NCBI RefSeq assembly: GCF_023544665.1
Contig: NZ_JAMJFL010000023.1
Location: 57,688 to 121,687 of the forward strand
Source: Streptomyces sp. YS415
Lineage (GTDB): Bacteria > Actinomycetota > Actinomycetes > Streptomycetales > Streptomycetaceae
Direction of reading: 5' to 3'
DNA length: 64,000 bases
Shown: one piece after another, positions 1 through 8,714 of the stretch
How the letters are laid out: each line of letters opens with the position of its first letter
Numbering within the stretch: the stretch's first letter is position 1
Notes under the pieces: generated by a model
The model's database searches: none
What the model saw: only the letters and a program-made list of their open reading frames with translations
What the model was told of the DNA's origin: nothing
Position numbers and translations under genes: made by a program

Positions 1-534
<534 letters not shown>

Positions 535-535
535 G

Positions 536-1111
536 TCACACCGGGGGCCGGTTCCTGGCCACCCGGTGCCGCATCTGACGCACCTTGCGCACGGTCACGA
601 TCACACCGGTGACCAGGGTCCCGCCGTACAGCCACCCGGCCTGGGTGGCCAGTGCCGTGAACAGGCCCATCAGCCGGTCGCCGGTCCCGTCCCCGCCGTC
701 GGCGACCGGCACCAGACCCAGCGCGAAGGCGATGGGCACGACGATGACCGCGGTCACCAGGTCCGCCCGGCGCACCCATGCCGCGGTCAGGACGCACACC
801 GGCAGGAACAGCACGCCGTAGACCGTCAGCGACGACCCGAACAGCAGGGCGACCAGGCCGCCGAGCGTGAGCATCAGGGCGGTGCAGAAGAGTCCGACGC
901 CCAGGCCGGTGAGGCGCGGGTTCGGCATCCGGCGCACCGCCTGCACCCACGGGGGCGGCGGCCGCCGGGCGGCGGCGGGGCGGCGGGGGGCGTCGGCGCG
1001 GGCCGGCGACCCCGGGGCGCTGCCCCTGGCCTGCGGGGGCAGCGGCGGGGTCCCGCGGCGCGTGCCGTGCTGCTGCCCGTACTGCGCCGGGCGCGTCCTG
1101 TGTTGCTCCAC
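536..1111 (-). CDS. DUF6542 family membrane protein
   Basis: 191 codons from GTG at 1111. The first ~65 residues are a Pro/Arg/Gln-rich cytoplasmic tail. The remainder holds about four hydrophobic helices (around LTGLGVGLFCTALML, LLFGSSLTVYGVLFLP, LVTAVIVVPIAFALGLV, GWLYGGTLVTGVIVTV) and ends in a basic tail. This layout matches the actinobacterial DUF6542 family, which I recall as a common neighbour of ychF. Function unknown. It is divergent from ychF and convergent with ppgK. No strong Shine-Dalgarno precedes the GTG, so the exact start is uncertain. Confidence 0.72.
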   Translation of the reverse strand: MEQHRTRPAQYGQQHGTRRGTPPLPPQARGSAPGSPARADAPRRPAAARRPPPPWVQAVRRMPNPRLTGLGVGLFCTALMLTLGGLVALLFGSSLTVYGVLFLPVCVLTAAWVRRADLVTAVIVVPIAFALGLVPVADGGDGTGDRLMGLFTALATQAGWLYGGTLVTGVIVTVRKVRQMRHRVARNRPPV

Positions 1112-1279
1112 CGGACCAACTTAGGTCTGTTTATGTGTCGAATCGGCCTTCAGACACGCCGAGGGGCGGACCTTGGCCAAGCGTTCGATACGTCGCCGAT
1201 GGCGGGCGGGGCACGCCGTAGACTGGTGGATCGGCCCCCTCGGCCGCCAGTCCTCCACTCACGTACGGGAAGTCGCAAC

Positions 1280-2368
<1,089 letters not shown>

Positions 2369-2390
2369 CGCCTCGCGTGTGAAGGACTGT

Positions 2391-2429
2391 GCCCGACCCG
2401 CTTCTCCGGCGGGTCGGGCATCTGTTTTT
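2391..2429 (+). terminator. Rho-independent terminator of ychF
   Basis: An 11-bp perfect stem (2391-2401 GCCCGACCCGC with 2409-2419), a 7-base loop and then ATCTGTTTTT. It starts 22 bases after the ychF stop. It is one of the few hairpins in this window with a real T-tract. Confidence 0.9.
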
Positions 2430-2500
2430 GTCCGCGAAGATCCCCGCCGCCCGCTCGCGGTCGGGGAGGATGCGGGGACTGCGAGAGAGGGGCGGGGCGC

Positions 2501-4681
2501 GTGGGGCGTGGGGAGCGGGAGGCGGTCGCGAGGGGAGCGCGGCTGTACGAGGCGGCGCAGGCAGTGGGCGCCGACCACGGCAGGGCGGTCGACGCGGTGC
2601 GGGCGGCGCTGAAGCCGATCCACGACGCGGAGGTCGCGCGGGAGCTCGACGCCATCCCCGTCGCCCGGCTGCAGGACGTCACGGAAGGACGGCTTCGGCT
2701 GGGGAACGTCGAGAAGAGCGGCCTCGCCACGGTGGGCCGTGTCCTCGAAGCCGGCCCCTATCGGCTGCGGCAGATTCCCGGTGTCGGGCAGCGCACGGTG
2801 GACCAGATCATCGCCGCCGCGCGCCGGCTGTCCGAAGCCGTGCACGAGACGGTGGCCGTCCACATCGACGTGGACCGGCCGGAGCCGGGCACCACCGCAC
2901 TCGTCGGGGCCCTGCACGTCCTGGTGGAAGCCGGCCCGGACGCCCGGCGCGCGGTGGACCGGGCCGCGGCCCTGTCGGAACGGCTCGGCCCGCTGCTGGC
3001 CGACGCGGGGCCCGCCACCGGACAGCTCCGGATGCTGCTGGCCGGACGGGAGAGGAAGGCACGCGCGCTGGCGGCGGTGGCCGGCATCCGCTCCCTGGTC
3101 GACGAGGCGGAGCAGGCCGGTGTGCCCGAGCTGCTCGCCCAGGCCTCGGTCGACCTGCTGCGCGGGCCCTCGTCCGACATCGCGGCGTGGGTGGACTTCG
3201 AACTCCGTTCCGCGGAGTACTACAGCCTGCTCGCCGAGATCTCCGGGCGGCAGCCGGACGCGGCGGCCGCCGAGGGGTTCCTGCCGGACGAGATCGCCGA
3301 GCGGGTACGGACGCAGCAGCTCGACGACGCGCACCGGCGGGTCTCCCTTCGCGGCTACCAGGCGTTCGGCGCACGATTCGCCCTGGCGCAGCGCAAGGTG
3401 ATACTCGGCGACGAGATGGGGCTCGGGAAGACCATCCAGGCGATCGCCGTGCTGGCGCACCTGGCCGCCGAGGGGCAGAGCCACTTCGTGGTCGTCTGCC
3501 CGGCGAGCGTCCTCGTGAACTGGACCCGCGAGATCGAGGCCCGCAGCGCCCTCCGCGTCATGGTGCTCCACGGTCCCGACCGGCACCAGGCGTTCGCCGA
3601 CTGGAAGGGGCGGGGCGGGGTGGGAGTGACCACCTTCGACGCACTGCGCGGTTTTCCCGTGCCGGGCGGCGGGGAGGTCGGGCTGCTCGTCGTCGACGAA
3701 GCGCACTCCGTGAAGAACCCCAGGACCAAGCGGTCCCAGGCGGTCGCCCTGTGGACGGAGCGCTGTGAGCGCAGCCTCTTCATGACCGGAACCCCGATGG
3801 AGAACCGGGTCGCCGAGTTCCGCACCCTGGTCCGGATGCTCGACGACAAGGTGGCGGACTCCCTCGGTGAACGGGACGCCCTGGCGGGTTCCGTCGCCTT
3901 CCGCAAGGCCGTCGCGCCGGTCTACCTGAGGCGCAACCAGGAAGACGTGCTCACCGAACTCCCGAGCCTGCAGCAGACCGACGAGTGGGAGGAGCTGAGC
4001 GCCTCGGACGAGGAGGCCTACCGCGCAGCCGTGCGCGAGGGCAACTTCATGGCGATGCGCAGGGCCGCCTACCTGCGCCCCGAGAAGTCGGCCAAGCTGG
4101 ACCGGCTCCGCGAGATCGTTCAGGAGGCCGCCGAGAACGGGCAGAAGACCGTGGTCTTCTCCTACTTCAAGGACGTGCTGGGCGTGGTGCGGGCGGAACT
4201 CGCCGAGGGGCCCACGGCCGGTACGCCGATGCTGGGTCCGCTCACCGGCAGCGTGCCCGCCGGGCGACGGCAGCAGATCGTCGACGACTTCGCCGCGATC
4301 ACGGGGCCGGCGGTGCTCCTGGCGCAGATCCAGGCGGGCGGCGTCGGCCTCAACATGCAGGCCGCGTCCGTCGTCATCATCTGCGAACCGCAGATCAAGC
4401 CGACCCTCGAACACCAGGCAGTGGCCCGGGCCCACCGCATGGGCCAGGTCAGGCCGGTTCACGTGCACCGCCTGCTCGCCACCGGGGGAGTGGACGAACG
4501 CATGGTGCGGATGCTGGAGTCGAAGACCCGCCTGTTCGATGCCTACGCCCGCCGCAGCGCCGTCGCCGAAGCCACCCCGGACGCGGTCGACGTGTCGGAC
4601 ACCGAGCTGGCCCGCCGGATCGTCGAGGAGGAGCAGGCGCGCCTGGGTGTGACGAGCGGGAGGCGCACGGCAGCTGAGTGA
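2501..4681 (+). CDS. SNF2-family (DEAD-like) helicase/ATPase with HhH motif
   Basis: 726 residues. The GTG start at 2501 is preceded by GAGAGAGGGG at 2482-2491. The N-terminal third contains a helix-hairpin-helix-like stretch (IPGVGQRTVDQI, about residues 90-101), usually a non-specific DNA-binding element. The helicase core follows, with motif I GDEMGLGKT at 303-311, motif II DEAH at 399-402 and motif III MTGTPMEN. The second RecA-like lobe has GGVGLNMQAA and AHRMGQVRPVHVHRL (motifs V/VI). SNF2 proteins translocate on double-stranded DNA to remodel or displace bound proteins; bacterial members are linked to transcription recycling, repair or defence. It is a stand-alone gene after the ychF terminator, with no nuclease or methylase partner nearby, so no specific defence role can be claimed. 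Confidence 0.88.
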   Translation: MGRGEREAVARGARLYEAAQAVGADHGRAVDAVRAALKPIHDAEVARELDAIPVARLQDVTEGRLRLGNVEKSGLATVGRVLEAGPYRLRQIPGVGQRTVDQIIAAARRLSEAVHETVAVHIDVDRPEPGTTALVGALHVLVEAGPDARRAVDRAAALSERLGPLLADAGPATGQLRMLLAGRERKARALAAVAGIRSLVDEAEQAGVPELLAQASVDLLRGPSSDIAAWVDFELRSAEYYSLLAEISGRQPDAAAAEGFLPDEIAERVRTQQLDDAHRRVSLRGYQAFGARFALAQRKVILGDEMGLGKTIQAIAVLAHLAAEGQSHFVVVCPASVLVNWTREIEARSALRVMVLHGPDRHQAFADWKGRGGVGVTTFDALRGFPVPGGGEVGLLVVDEAHSVKNPRTKRSQAVALWTERCERSLFMTGTPMENRVAEFRTLVRMLDDKVADSLGERDALAGSVAFRKAVAPVYLRRNQEDVLTELPSLQQTDEWEELSASDEEAYRAAVREGNFMAMRRAAYLRPEKSAKLDRLREIVQEAAENGQKTVVFSYFKDVLGVVRAELAEGPTAGTPMLGPLTGSVPAGRRQQIVDDFAAITGPAVLLAQIQAGGVGLNMQAASVVIICEPQIKPTLEHQAVARAHRMGQVRPVHVHRLLATGGVDERMVRMLESKTRLFDAYARRSAVAEATPDAVDVSDTELARRIVEEEQARLGVTSGRRTAAE

Positions 4682-4820
4682 GGACGGCCTCCAACTGCCT
4701 TGGGGCCGGGCCCTGTCCGGTGTGACGTGTGTCTCGTCGGGCCCATGTCACGTCCGGGGCCGGTCTCTCGTCCCATGGGCGTCACCGGTATGGAGCCGGT
4801 GCGAACAGTGGGAGATCGAA

Positions 4821-5999
4821 ATGACCGACCATCGCCAGATCGTCGTTCTCGGTGCCGGTTACACGGGCATGTTCACCGCGGTCCGGCTGGCCCACCGCAT
4901 CCGCCGGACCGGCGTGCGGATCACCCTGGTCAACCCGTCGAGCCGGTTCGTCGAGCGGCTGCGGATGCACCAGATCGCCGCCGGGCAGCACCTGGCCCGC
5001 CACCGGATCGCGAACCTGCTCGCCGGGACCGGCGTCCGGTTCGTCGAGGGCACCGCCACCACCATCGAGCCCGAGACGCGGCGCATCACCGTCGACGGTG
5101 ACATGTCCCTCGGATACGACACCCTCGTCTACGCGCTGGGCAGCTCCACCGACACGGGCACGGTCCCTGGCGTCGACGCCCATGCGTTCACCCTCAACGG
5201 CCCGGAGTGCGCCGGCCGGTTCGCCGCCCGGCTGACCGAGGTCGCGGCGGCCGGCGGCACGGTCACCGTCTGCGGCGGCGGCCTGACCGGCGTCGAGGCG
5301 GCCGCCGAGATCGCGGAGAGCCATCCCGGCCTGCACGTCACGCTGATCAGCTCGGACGAGGTCGGCGGCATGATGGGCGCCAAGGCGCGCGCCTACCTGC
5401 ACCGCTCGCTGGACCGCCTCGGTGTGACCACGGTGACCGGCGTCCGGGTCGCCAAGGTGCTGCCCGACGCCGTCGAGCTGTCCGACGGCCGGACCGTCCG
5501 CTCCGACGCCTGTCTGTGGACGGCAGGGGTCAAGGTGTCGCCGCTGGCCGCCGACGCCGGGATCGCCACCGACGAGCGCGGTCTGATCCTGGTCGACGGC
5601 ACCCTGCGGTCGGTGTCCCACCCGGAGATCCACGCCATCGGCGACGCCGCCGCCGTACGCCTGGCCTGGGGGCCGGTCCACGGCACTTGTCAGAGCGGTC
5701 TGCCCACCGCCCAGTACACCGCCGACACCATCGCGCGACTGCTGCGCGGCAGGACCGTCGAGCCGTTCCGCTTCGGCTACTTCCACCAGCCGGTCAGCCT
5801 GGGCCGCGGGGACGCCGTCATCCAGTTCACCAAGGCCGACGACAGCCCCGCGCGCTGGTGGCTGAGGGGCCGCGCGGCCGTCGCCTACAAGGAGTTCGTC
5901 AGCGGCAGCCCGCTGCTGACGTACCGTCTCAGCAAGCGCATGAACGTCACCACCGTCGTCTCCAAGGGCGGTCGAGCCACCCGCAGGCCCGCGATGTGA
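4821..5999 (+). CDS. NDH-2-like FAD/NAD(P)-dependent oxidoreductase
   Basis: 392 residues. The ATG at 4821 is chosen because GGGAGA lies 5 bases upstream and the FAD-binding strand starts at once (IVVLGAGYTGMFTAVRLA, residues 7-24). A second Rossmann motif (VCGGGLTGVEAAAEIAE) binds NAD(P)H, and the FAD ribityl motif AIGDAAAV is present near residue 275. The layout is that of type II NADH dehydrogenase-like flavoproteins, which oxidise NADH and pass electrons to quinone or another acceptor without pumping protons. No obvious C-terminal membrane helix is seen. It converges on the M14 peptidase with a 10-base gap, so membership of the adjacent peptide-modification locus is possible but unproven. 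Confidence 0.82.
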   Translation: MTDHRQIVVLGAGYTGMFTAVRLAHRIRRTGVRITLVNPSSRFVERLRMHQIAAGQHLARHRIANLLAGTGVRFVEGTATTIEPETRRITVDGDMSLGYDTLVYALGSSTDTGTVPGVDAHAFTLNGPECAGRFAARLTEVAAAGGTVTVCGGGLTGVEAAAEIAESHPGLHVTLISSDEVGGMMGAKARAYLHRSLDRLGVTTVTGVRVAKVLPDAVELSDGRTVRSDACLWTAGVKVSPLAADAGIATDERGLILVDGTLRSVSHPEIHAIGDAAAVRLAWGPVHGTCQSGLPTAQYTADTIARLLRGRTVEPFRFGYFHQPVSLGRGDAVIQFTKADDSPARWWLRGRAAVAYKEFVSGSPLLTYRLSKRMNVTTVVSKGGRATRRPAM

Positions 6000-6009
6000 G
6001 GGGGTCGTC

Positions 6010-7323
6010 CTACCACCCCAGAGCCCGCAGCGCGCTGTCCGCCGCGGCCACGACCGTGCGGGCCTGGTGTTCCACCTGATGGCGCACCGGCACCCAGCGC
6101 AGGCGCAGCGCCTTCTCGAAGTCCCCGCTCCACAGGGTGAAGAGCTCGCTCAGCTCGCGGTGGAGCGCCGGGGCCGCGGGGTCGTCCGCCGCCCGCAGCA
6201 GGCGGAGCAGCAGACCTGCCGCGCGCAGCGGCTGCCGGCGGGCCACCACGTCCAGCGAACAGACCTGGGCCGTCGTCAGTGGCCGCGCGTCCCCGGCGCC
6301 GGACGCCTCGGCCGCCTGCCGGGCGAGCGGCTCCCAGGAGTCGGCGACCAGGTCGTAGAGGTCGTCGGCCATCCACTCCAGGACCCGTCTGAGCGCGTTC
6401 TCGGAGGCCGGCGGCAGGAACGGGCGCGCCCGGTCGAGTACGGCGGTCACCTGCCGTCCGCCGTCGCGCACCAGGCGGGACAGGTCGCGCAGCGCCTCGG
6501 CGGCGGCCGGATGCGGAGACAGGTCGTCGGCCAGATCGGTCGCCCACATGGGCACTTCGACGATCGCGGTGACACCGCCGTACCGCATCGGCGCACACCA
6601 GGTCGACAGGCCGATGTTCTCGGACCCGGCGGCCAGCCGGGCGGTGCTGTCCGGCGGGGGCAGTACGTGGATGCCAGGACTGGGGTTGTCCCAGTACAGG
6701 GCGTCGTACGTGCCGTGCTGGACGGGAATGCCCAGCGTGCCGGCGGACGTCTGGAAGGGCGCGGCGAGTTGGGGCAGGCCGTGGGTCAACTGCACCCAGC
6801 TGCCGCCCGCTTCGACACTGTGCAGGGAGCACTGCAGGAACGGCCGCAGTTCGTCGATGACGCCGAACAGTGCCTGGCTCTCCGGCAGGTGCCGCGGGAC
6901 GATCGGCGCCCATTCCGGCTGTTCCGCCGCGACCGGGCGGAAGGCGGCGCCGTAGTAGCTCTCCAGGGTGGGCTCGGGCCCGGCCGTCGCCTCCTCGATG
7001 CCGTCGCTCAGCGCGGCGCCGTCGGGGTCGAGGCACAGGACGATGTCCCAGGTGACGACGGTGGGGTCGGTCGCCGGGGAGCGCCCGCGGCCGTGTGCCA
7101 CCCGCTCCGCCAGCGCGAGCGCGGTCGCGCCGCCGACCGGTTCGTCGGGGTGCGGCCGGGCGACCACCAGGACATGGCGTGGCCCGTGTCCCACGGACAG
7201 CATCAGCAGCGGACGGCCCGCGCGGGACGTACCGATGCGGCGCAGACGGCCGGTTCCCGGGTACCGGGAGACCAGCCGCCGCGCCGACTCGGCGACGTCC
7301 GCGACCGTGGGGTAGCGGTCCAT
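6010..7323 (-). CDS. M14-type zinc metallocarboxypeptidase
   Basis: 437 residues from ATG at 7323. The zinc ligands of the carboxypeptidase A fold are visible: HPDE (H58, E61) and SLHSVEAGG (H168). The catalytic glutamate is E256 in AIVEVPMW. No signal peptide is seen, so the enzyme is probably cytoplasmic. A ~180-residue helical C-terminal extension follows the peptidase domain. The gene starts 13 bases after the stop of the 25-codon peptide gene on the same strand, so the two are very likely co-transcribed and the enzyme may trim that peptide's C-terminus. The frame extends upstream to 7497 but that stretch overlaps the small gene and looks non-coding. Family call is firm; the substrate is inference. 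Confidence 0.83.
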   Translation of the reverse strand: MDRYPTVADVAESARRLVSRYPGTGRLRRIGTSRAGRPLLMLSVGHGPRHVLVVARPHPDEPVGGATALALAERVAHGRGRSPATDPTVVTWDIVLCLDPDGAALSDGIEEATAGPEPTLESYYGAAFRPVAAEQPEWAPIVPRHLPESQALFGVIDELRPFLQCSLHSVEAGGSWVQLTHGLPQLAAPFQTSAGTLGIPVQHGTYDALYWDNPSPGIHVLPPPDSTARLAAGSENIGLSTWCAPMRYGGVTAIVEVPMWATDLADDLSPHPAAAEALRDLSRLVRDGGRQVTAVLDRARPFLPPASENALRRVLEWMADDLYDLVADSWEPLARQAAEASGAGDARPLTTAQVCSLDVVARRQPLRAAGLLLRLLRAADDPAAPALHRELSELFTLWSGDFEKALRLRWVPVRHQVEHQARTVVAAADSALRALGW

Positions 7324-7336
7324 CACCGGCGTCCGG

Positions 7337-7414
7337 TCAGGAACCGCCGTTGCCACCGCTGTCGCCGGTGGTCTCCTTCTTGTCCAGCGGACGAATCTCG
7401 ATCTTGTTCGGCAT
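7337..7414 (-). CDS. 25-residue peptide, candidate RiPP or conjugation precursor
   Basis: An unannotated small gene: ATG 7414-7412, stop TGA 7339-7337. It encodes 25 residues, beginning MPNKIEIRPLDKKETT (1-16) and ending GDSGGNGGS (17-25). A textbook Shine-Dalgarno (GGGAGGA) sits 8 bases upstream of the ATG, much stronger than those of its neighbours. A TTGACA promoter-like box lies further upstream. The charged, hydrophobic-patterned N-terminal half resembles a leader that could be bound by an RRE/PqqD domain; the Gly/Ser/Asn tail resembles a short core. It heads an operon with the M14 carboxypeptidase and is divergent from a ThiF/MccB-like E1 enzyme. That context, not homology, suggests it is the substrate of the locus. 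I do not recognise the peptide family. Confidence 0.72.
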   Translation of the reverse strand: MPNKIEIRPLDKKETTGDSGGNGGS

Positions 7415-7467
7415 GCCGTGTCCTCCCGGTGGTGGCTGTGGCGTGCGGTGATCCGTGTGCTCTTGCA

Positions 7468-7497
7468 AGACTTCGTCGATCGGGTCACTGTTGTCAA
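7468..7497 (-). promoter_or_regulatory. Candidate promoter of peptide/M14 operon
   Basis: On the minus strand a consensus -35 TTGACA (complement of 7492-7497) is followed after 18 bases by AAGTCT (complement of 7468-7473), a weak -10. The peptide ATG is about 53 bases downstream. The -35 is a perfect match in a very GC-rich background; the -10 is poor, so an activator may be needed. Confidence 0.4.
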
Positions 7498-7544
7498 TGT
7501 CCGTTGATCACGGGTCAGTTGGGGCTGATGAGAATGGCGCGAAA

Positions 7545-8714
7545 GTGACGGTGCACTCGATGCGGCGGCCCCGGATCAAGCCGGAGCACCGGGCGTACCG
7601 GACGGTGGACGGCCATCTGCGGATCGGCAGCGTCGTCCACGGCATCGGCGCCGAGGTCAAGGATCCCGACGGCTGGGTGTGGACGCTGGTCGAGGCCATG
7701 GACGGCACCCGCAGCACCGCGGACGTCGTCGCCGAGGTGTCCCGCCGCCACCCGCACCTGCCCACCGCCGACATCGCCCAGGCGATCACCGACCTGACCG
7801 CGGCCGGCTACGTCGAGGACGCCGGCGCCGCGCCCCCGGCCGAGCTGACCGAGGACGAACGCGAGCGCTACAGCCGGGGCATGACCCTGCTGCGCTGGAT
7901 GGACCTCCGGCCGAGGGAGAACCCCTGGGAACCGCAGCTGCGACTGCGCCGCGCCCGCGTCCTGCTGATCGGGGTCGGCGGTACGGGCGGGGCCGCCGCC
8001 CGGGACCTGGTGGCCTCCGGCGTGGGACGACTGCACTGCGTCGAGCCGGACGTCGTGGAGCTGTCCAACCTCAACCGGCAGACCCTCTACCGGCAGACGG
8101 ACCTCGGCACACCCAAGATCGACGCGGCGCTGACGGCGCTGCGCGCCCTGAACCCGCATCCGACGGTCACCGGCGAACGCCGTGAGGTACGCGGCCCGGC
8201 CGACCTCGACGACCTGCTGGCCGGCGACTCCGGCACGGGTGCCGCGTACGACGTGCTCCTGCTGGCCGCCGACCGGCCCGCCGCCATCCGCCGCTGGGCC
8301 AACCAGGTCTGCCTGGCCACGGGCACGCCGTGGGCCGAGGCCGGTTACCGCGGCCCGCTGGTGAGCGTCGGTGTCTTCACGCCCGGCCGGGGAGCGTGCT
8401 GGGAGTGTCTGCGCAGCGCCGAGATCGAGCGGCGCGATCTGCGGCTCGCCCCCGGCCAGGACGAGGACGTCGCCTCGCCGCGCATGCCGTGGAATCCGGT
8501 CAACGCCGTGACCGCCGGCCTCTCCGGCAGCCTGCTCGCCCACGCGGCCCTGGCGCTGCTGTGCGGTGTCCCGCGGATCGACCCCGGATGCCGCTTCGGC
8601 CTCAACCTCATGGTGCCCGGCGATCCGGTCCTGCAGCGCGCGGAGCGCCGTACCGACTGTCCCGCCTGCCGCCCGGAACCGGCGGTGAGCACCGGTCCGC
8701 AGGACCCCGCGTGA
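7545..8714 (+). CDS. MccB/ThiF-like E1 adenylyltransferase with PqqD/RRE-like N-terminus
   Basis: About 389 residues. Residue numbers here count from the ATG at 7560. Residues ~1-90 form a winged-helix PqqD-like region (DGTRSTADVVAEVSRRH) of the sort that binds leader peptides. The E1-like domain follows, with ATP loop LIGVGGTGG (136-144), DVVELSNLNRQTL (164-176) and C-terminal Cys pairs CWEC and CPAC that look like the structural zinc site. E1/ThiF enzymes adenylate a carboxyl C-terminus; MccB does this to a short ribosomal peptide. No YcaO partner is present, so an azoline pathway is not indicated. Start uncertain: GTG 7545 has a GATGAGA-like site, but ATG 7497 and ATG 7560 are alternatives. 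It overlaps the M50 gene by four bases (GTGA). Confidence 0.82.
   Translation: MTVHSMRRPRIKPEHRAYRTVDGHLRIGSVVHGIGAEVKDPDGWVWTLVEAMDGTRSTADVVAEVSRRHPHLPTADIAQAITDLTAAGYVEDAGAAPPAELTEDERERYSRGMTLLRWMDLRPRENPWEPQLRLRRARVLLIGVGGTGGAAARDLVASGVGRLHCVEPDVVELSNLNRQTLYRQTDLGTPKIDAALTALRALNPHPTVTGERREVRGPADLDDLLAGDSGTGAAYDVLLLAADRPAAIRRWANQVCLATGTPWAEAGYRGPLVSVGVFTPGRGACWECLRSAEIERRDLRLAPGQDEDVASPRMPWNPVNAVTAGLSGSLLAHAALALLCGVPRIDPGCRFGLNLMVPGDPVLQRAERRTDCPACRPEPAVSTGPQDPA

Noticed and set aside
2501..4681. SNF2 helicase as part of a defence island
   Set aside because: Neighbours are ychF and an NADH-dehydrogenase-like gene; no nuclease, methylase or other defence partner is present.
7418..7507. A 30-codon plus-strand frame between the peptide gene and the E1 gene, a possible second precursor
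   Set aside because: It starts inside the complement of the other gene's ribosome site, has no ribosome site of its own, and its Trp/Arg/Val content shows no leader/core pattern.
7545..8714. The E1-like protein as part of an azoline (TOMM) cyclodehydratase
   Set aside because: No YcaO protein is encoded anywhere in the window, and the neighbouring peptide has no Cys and few Ser/Thr in its tail.
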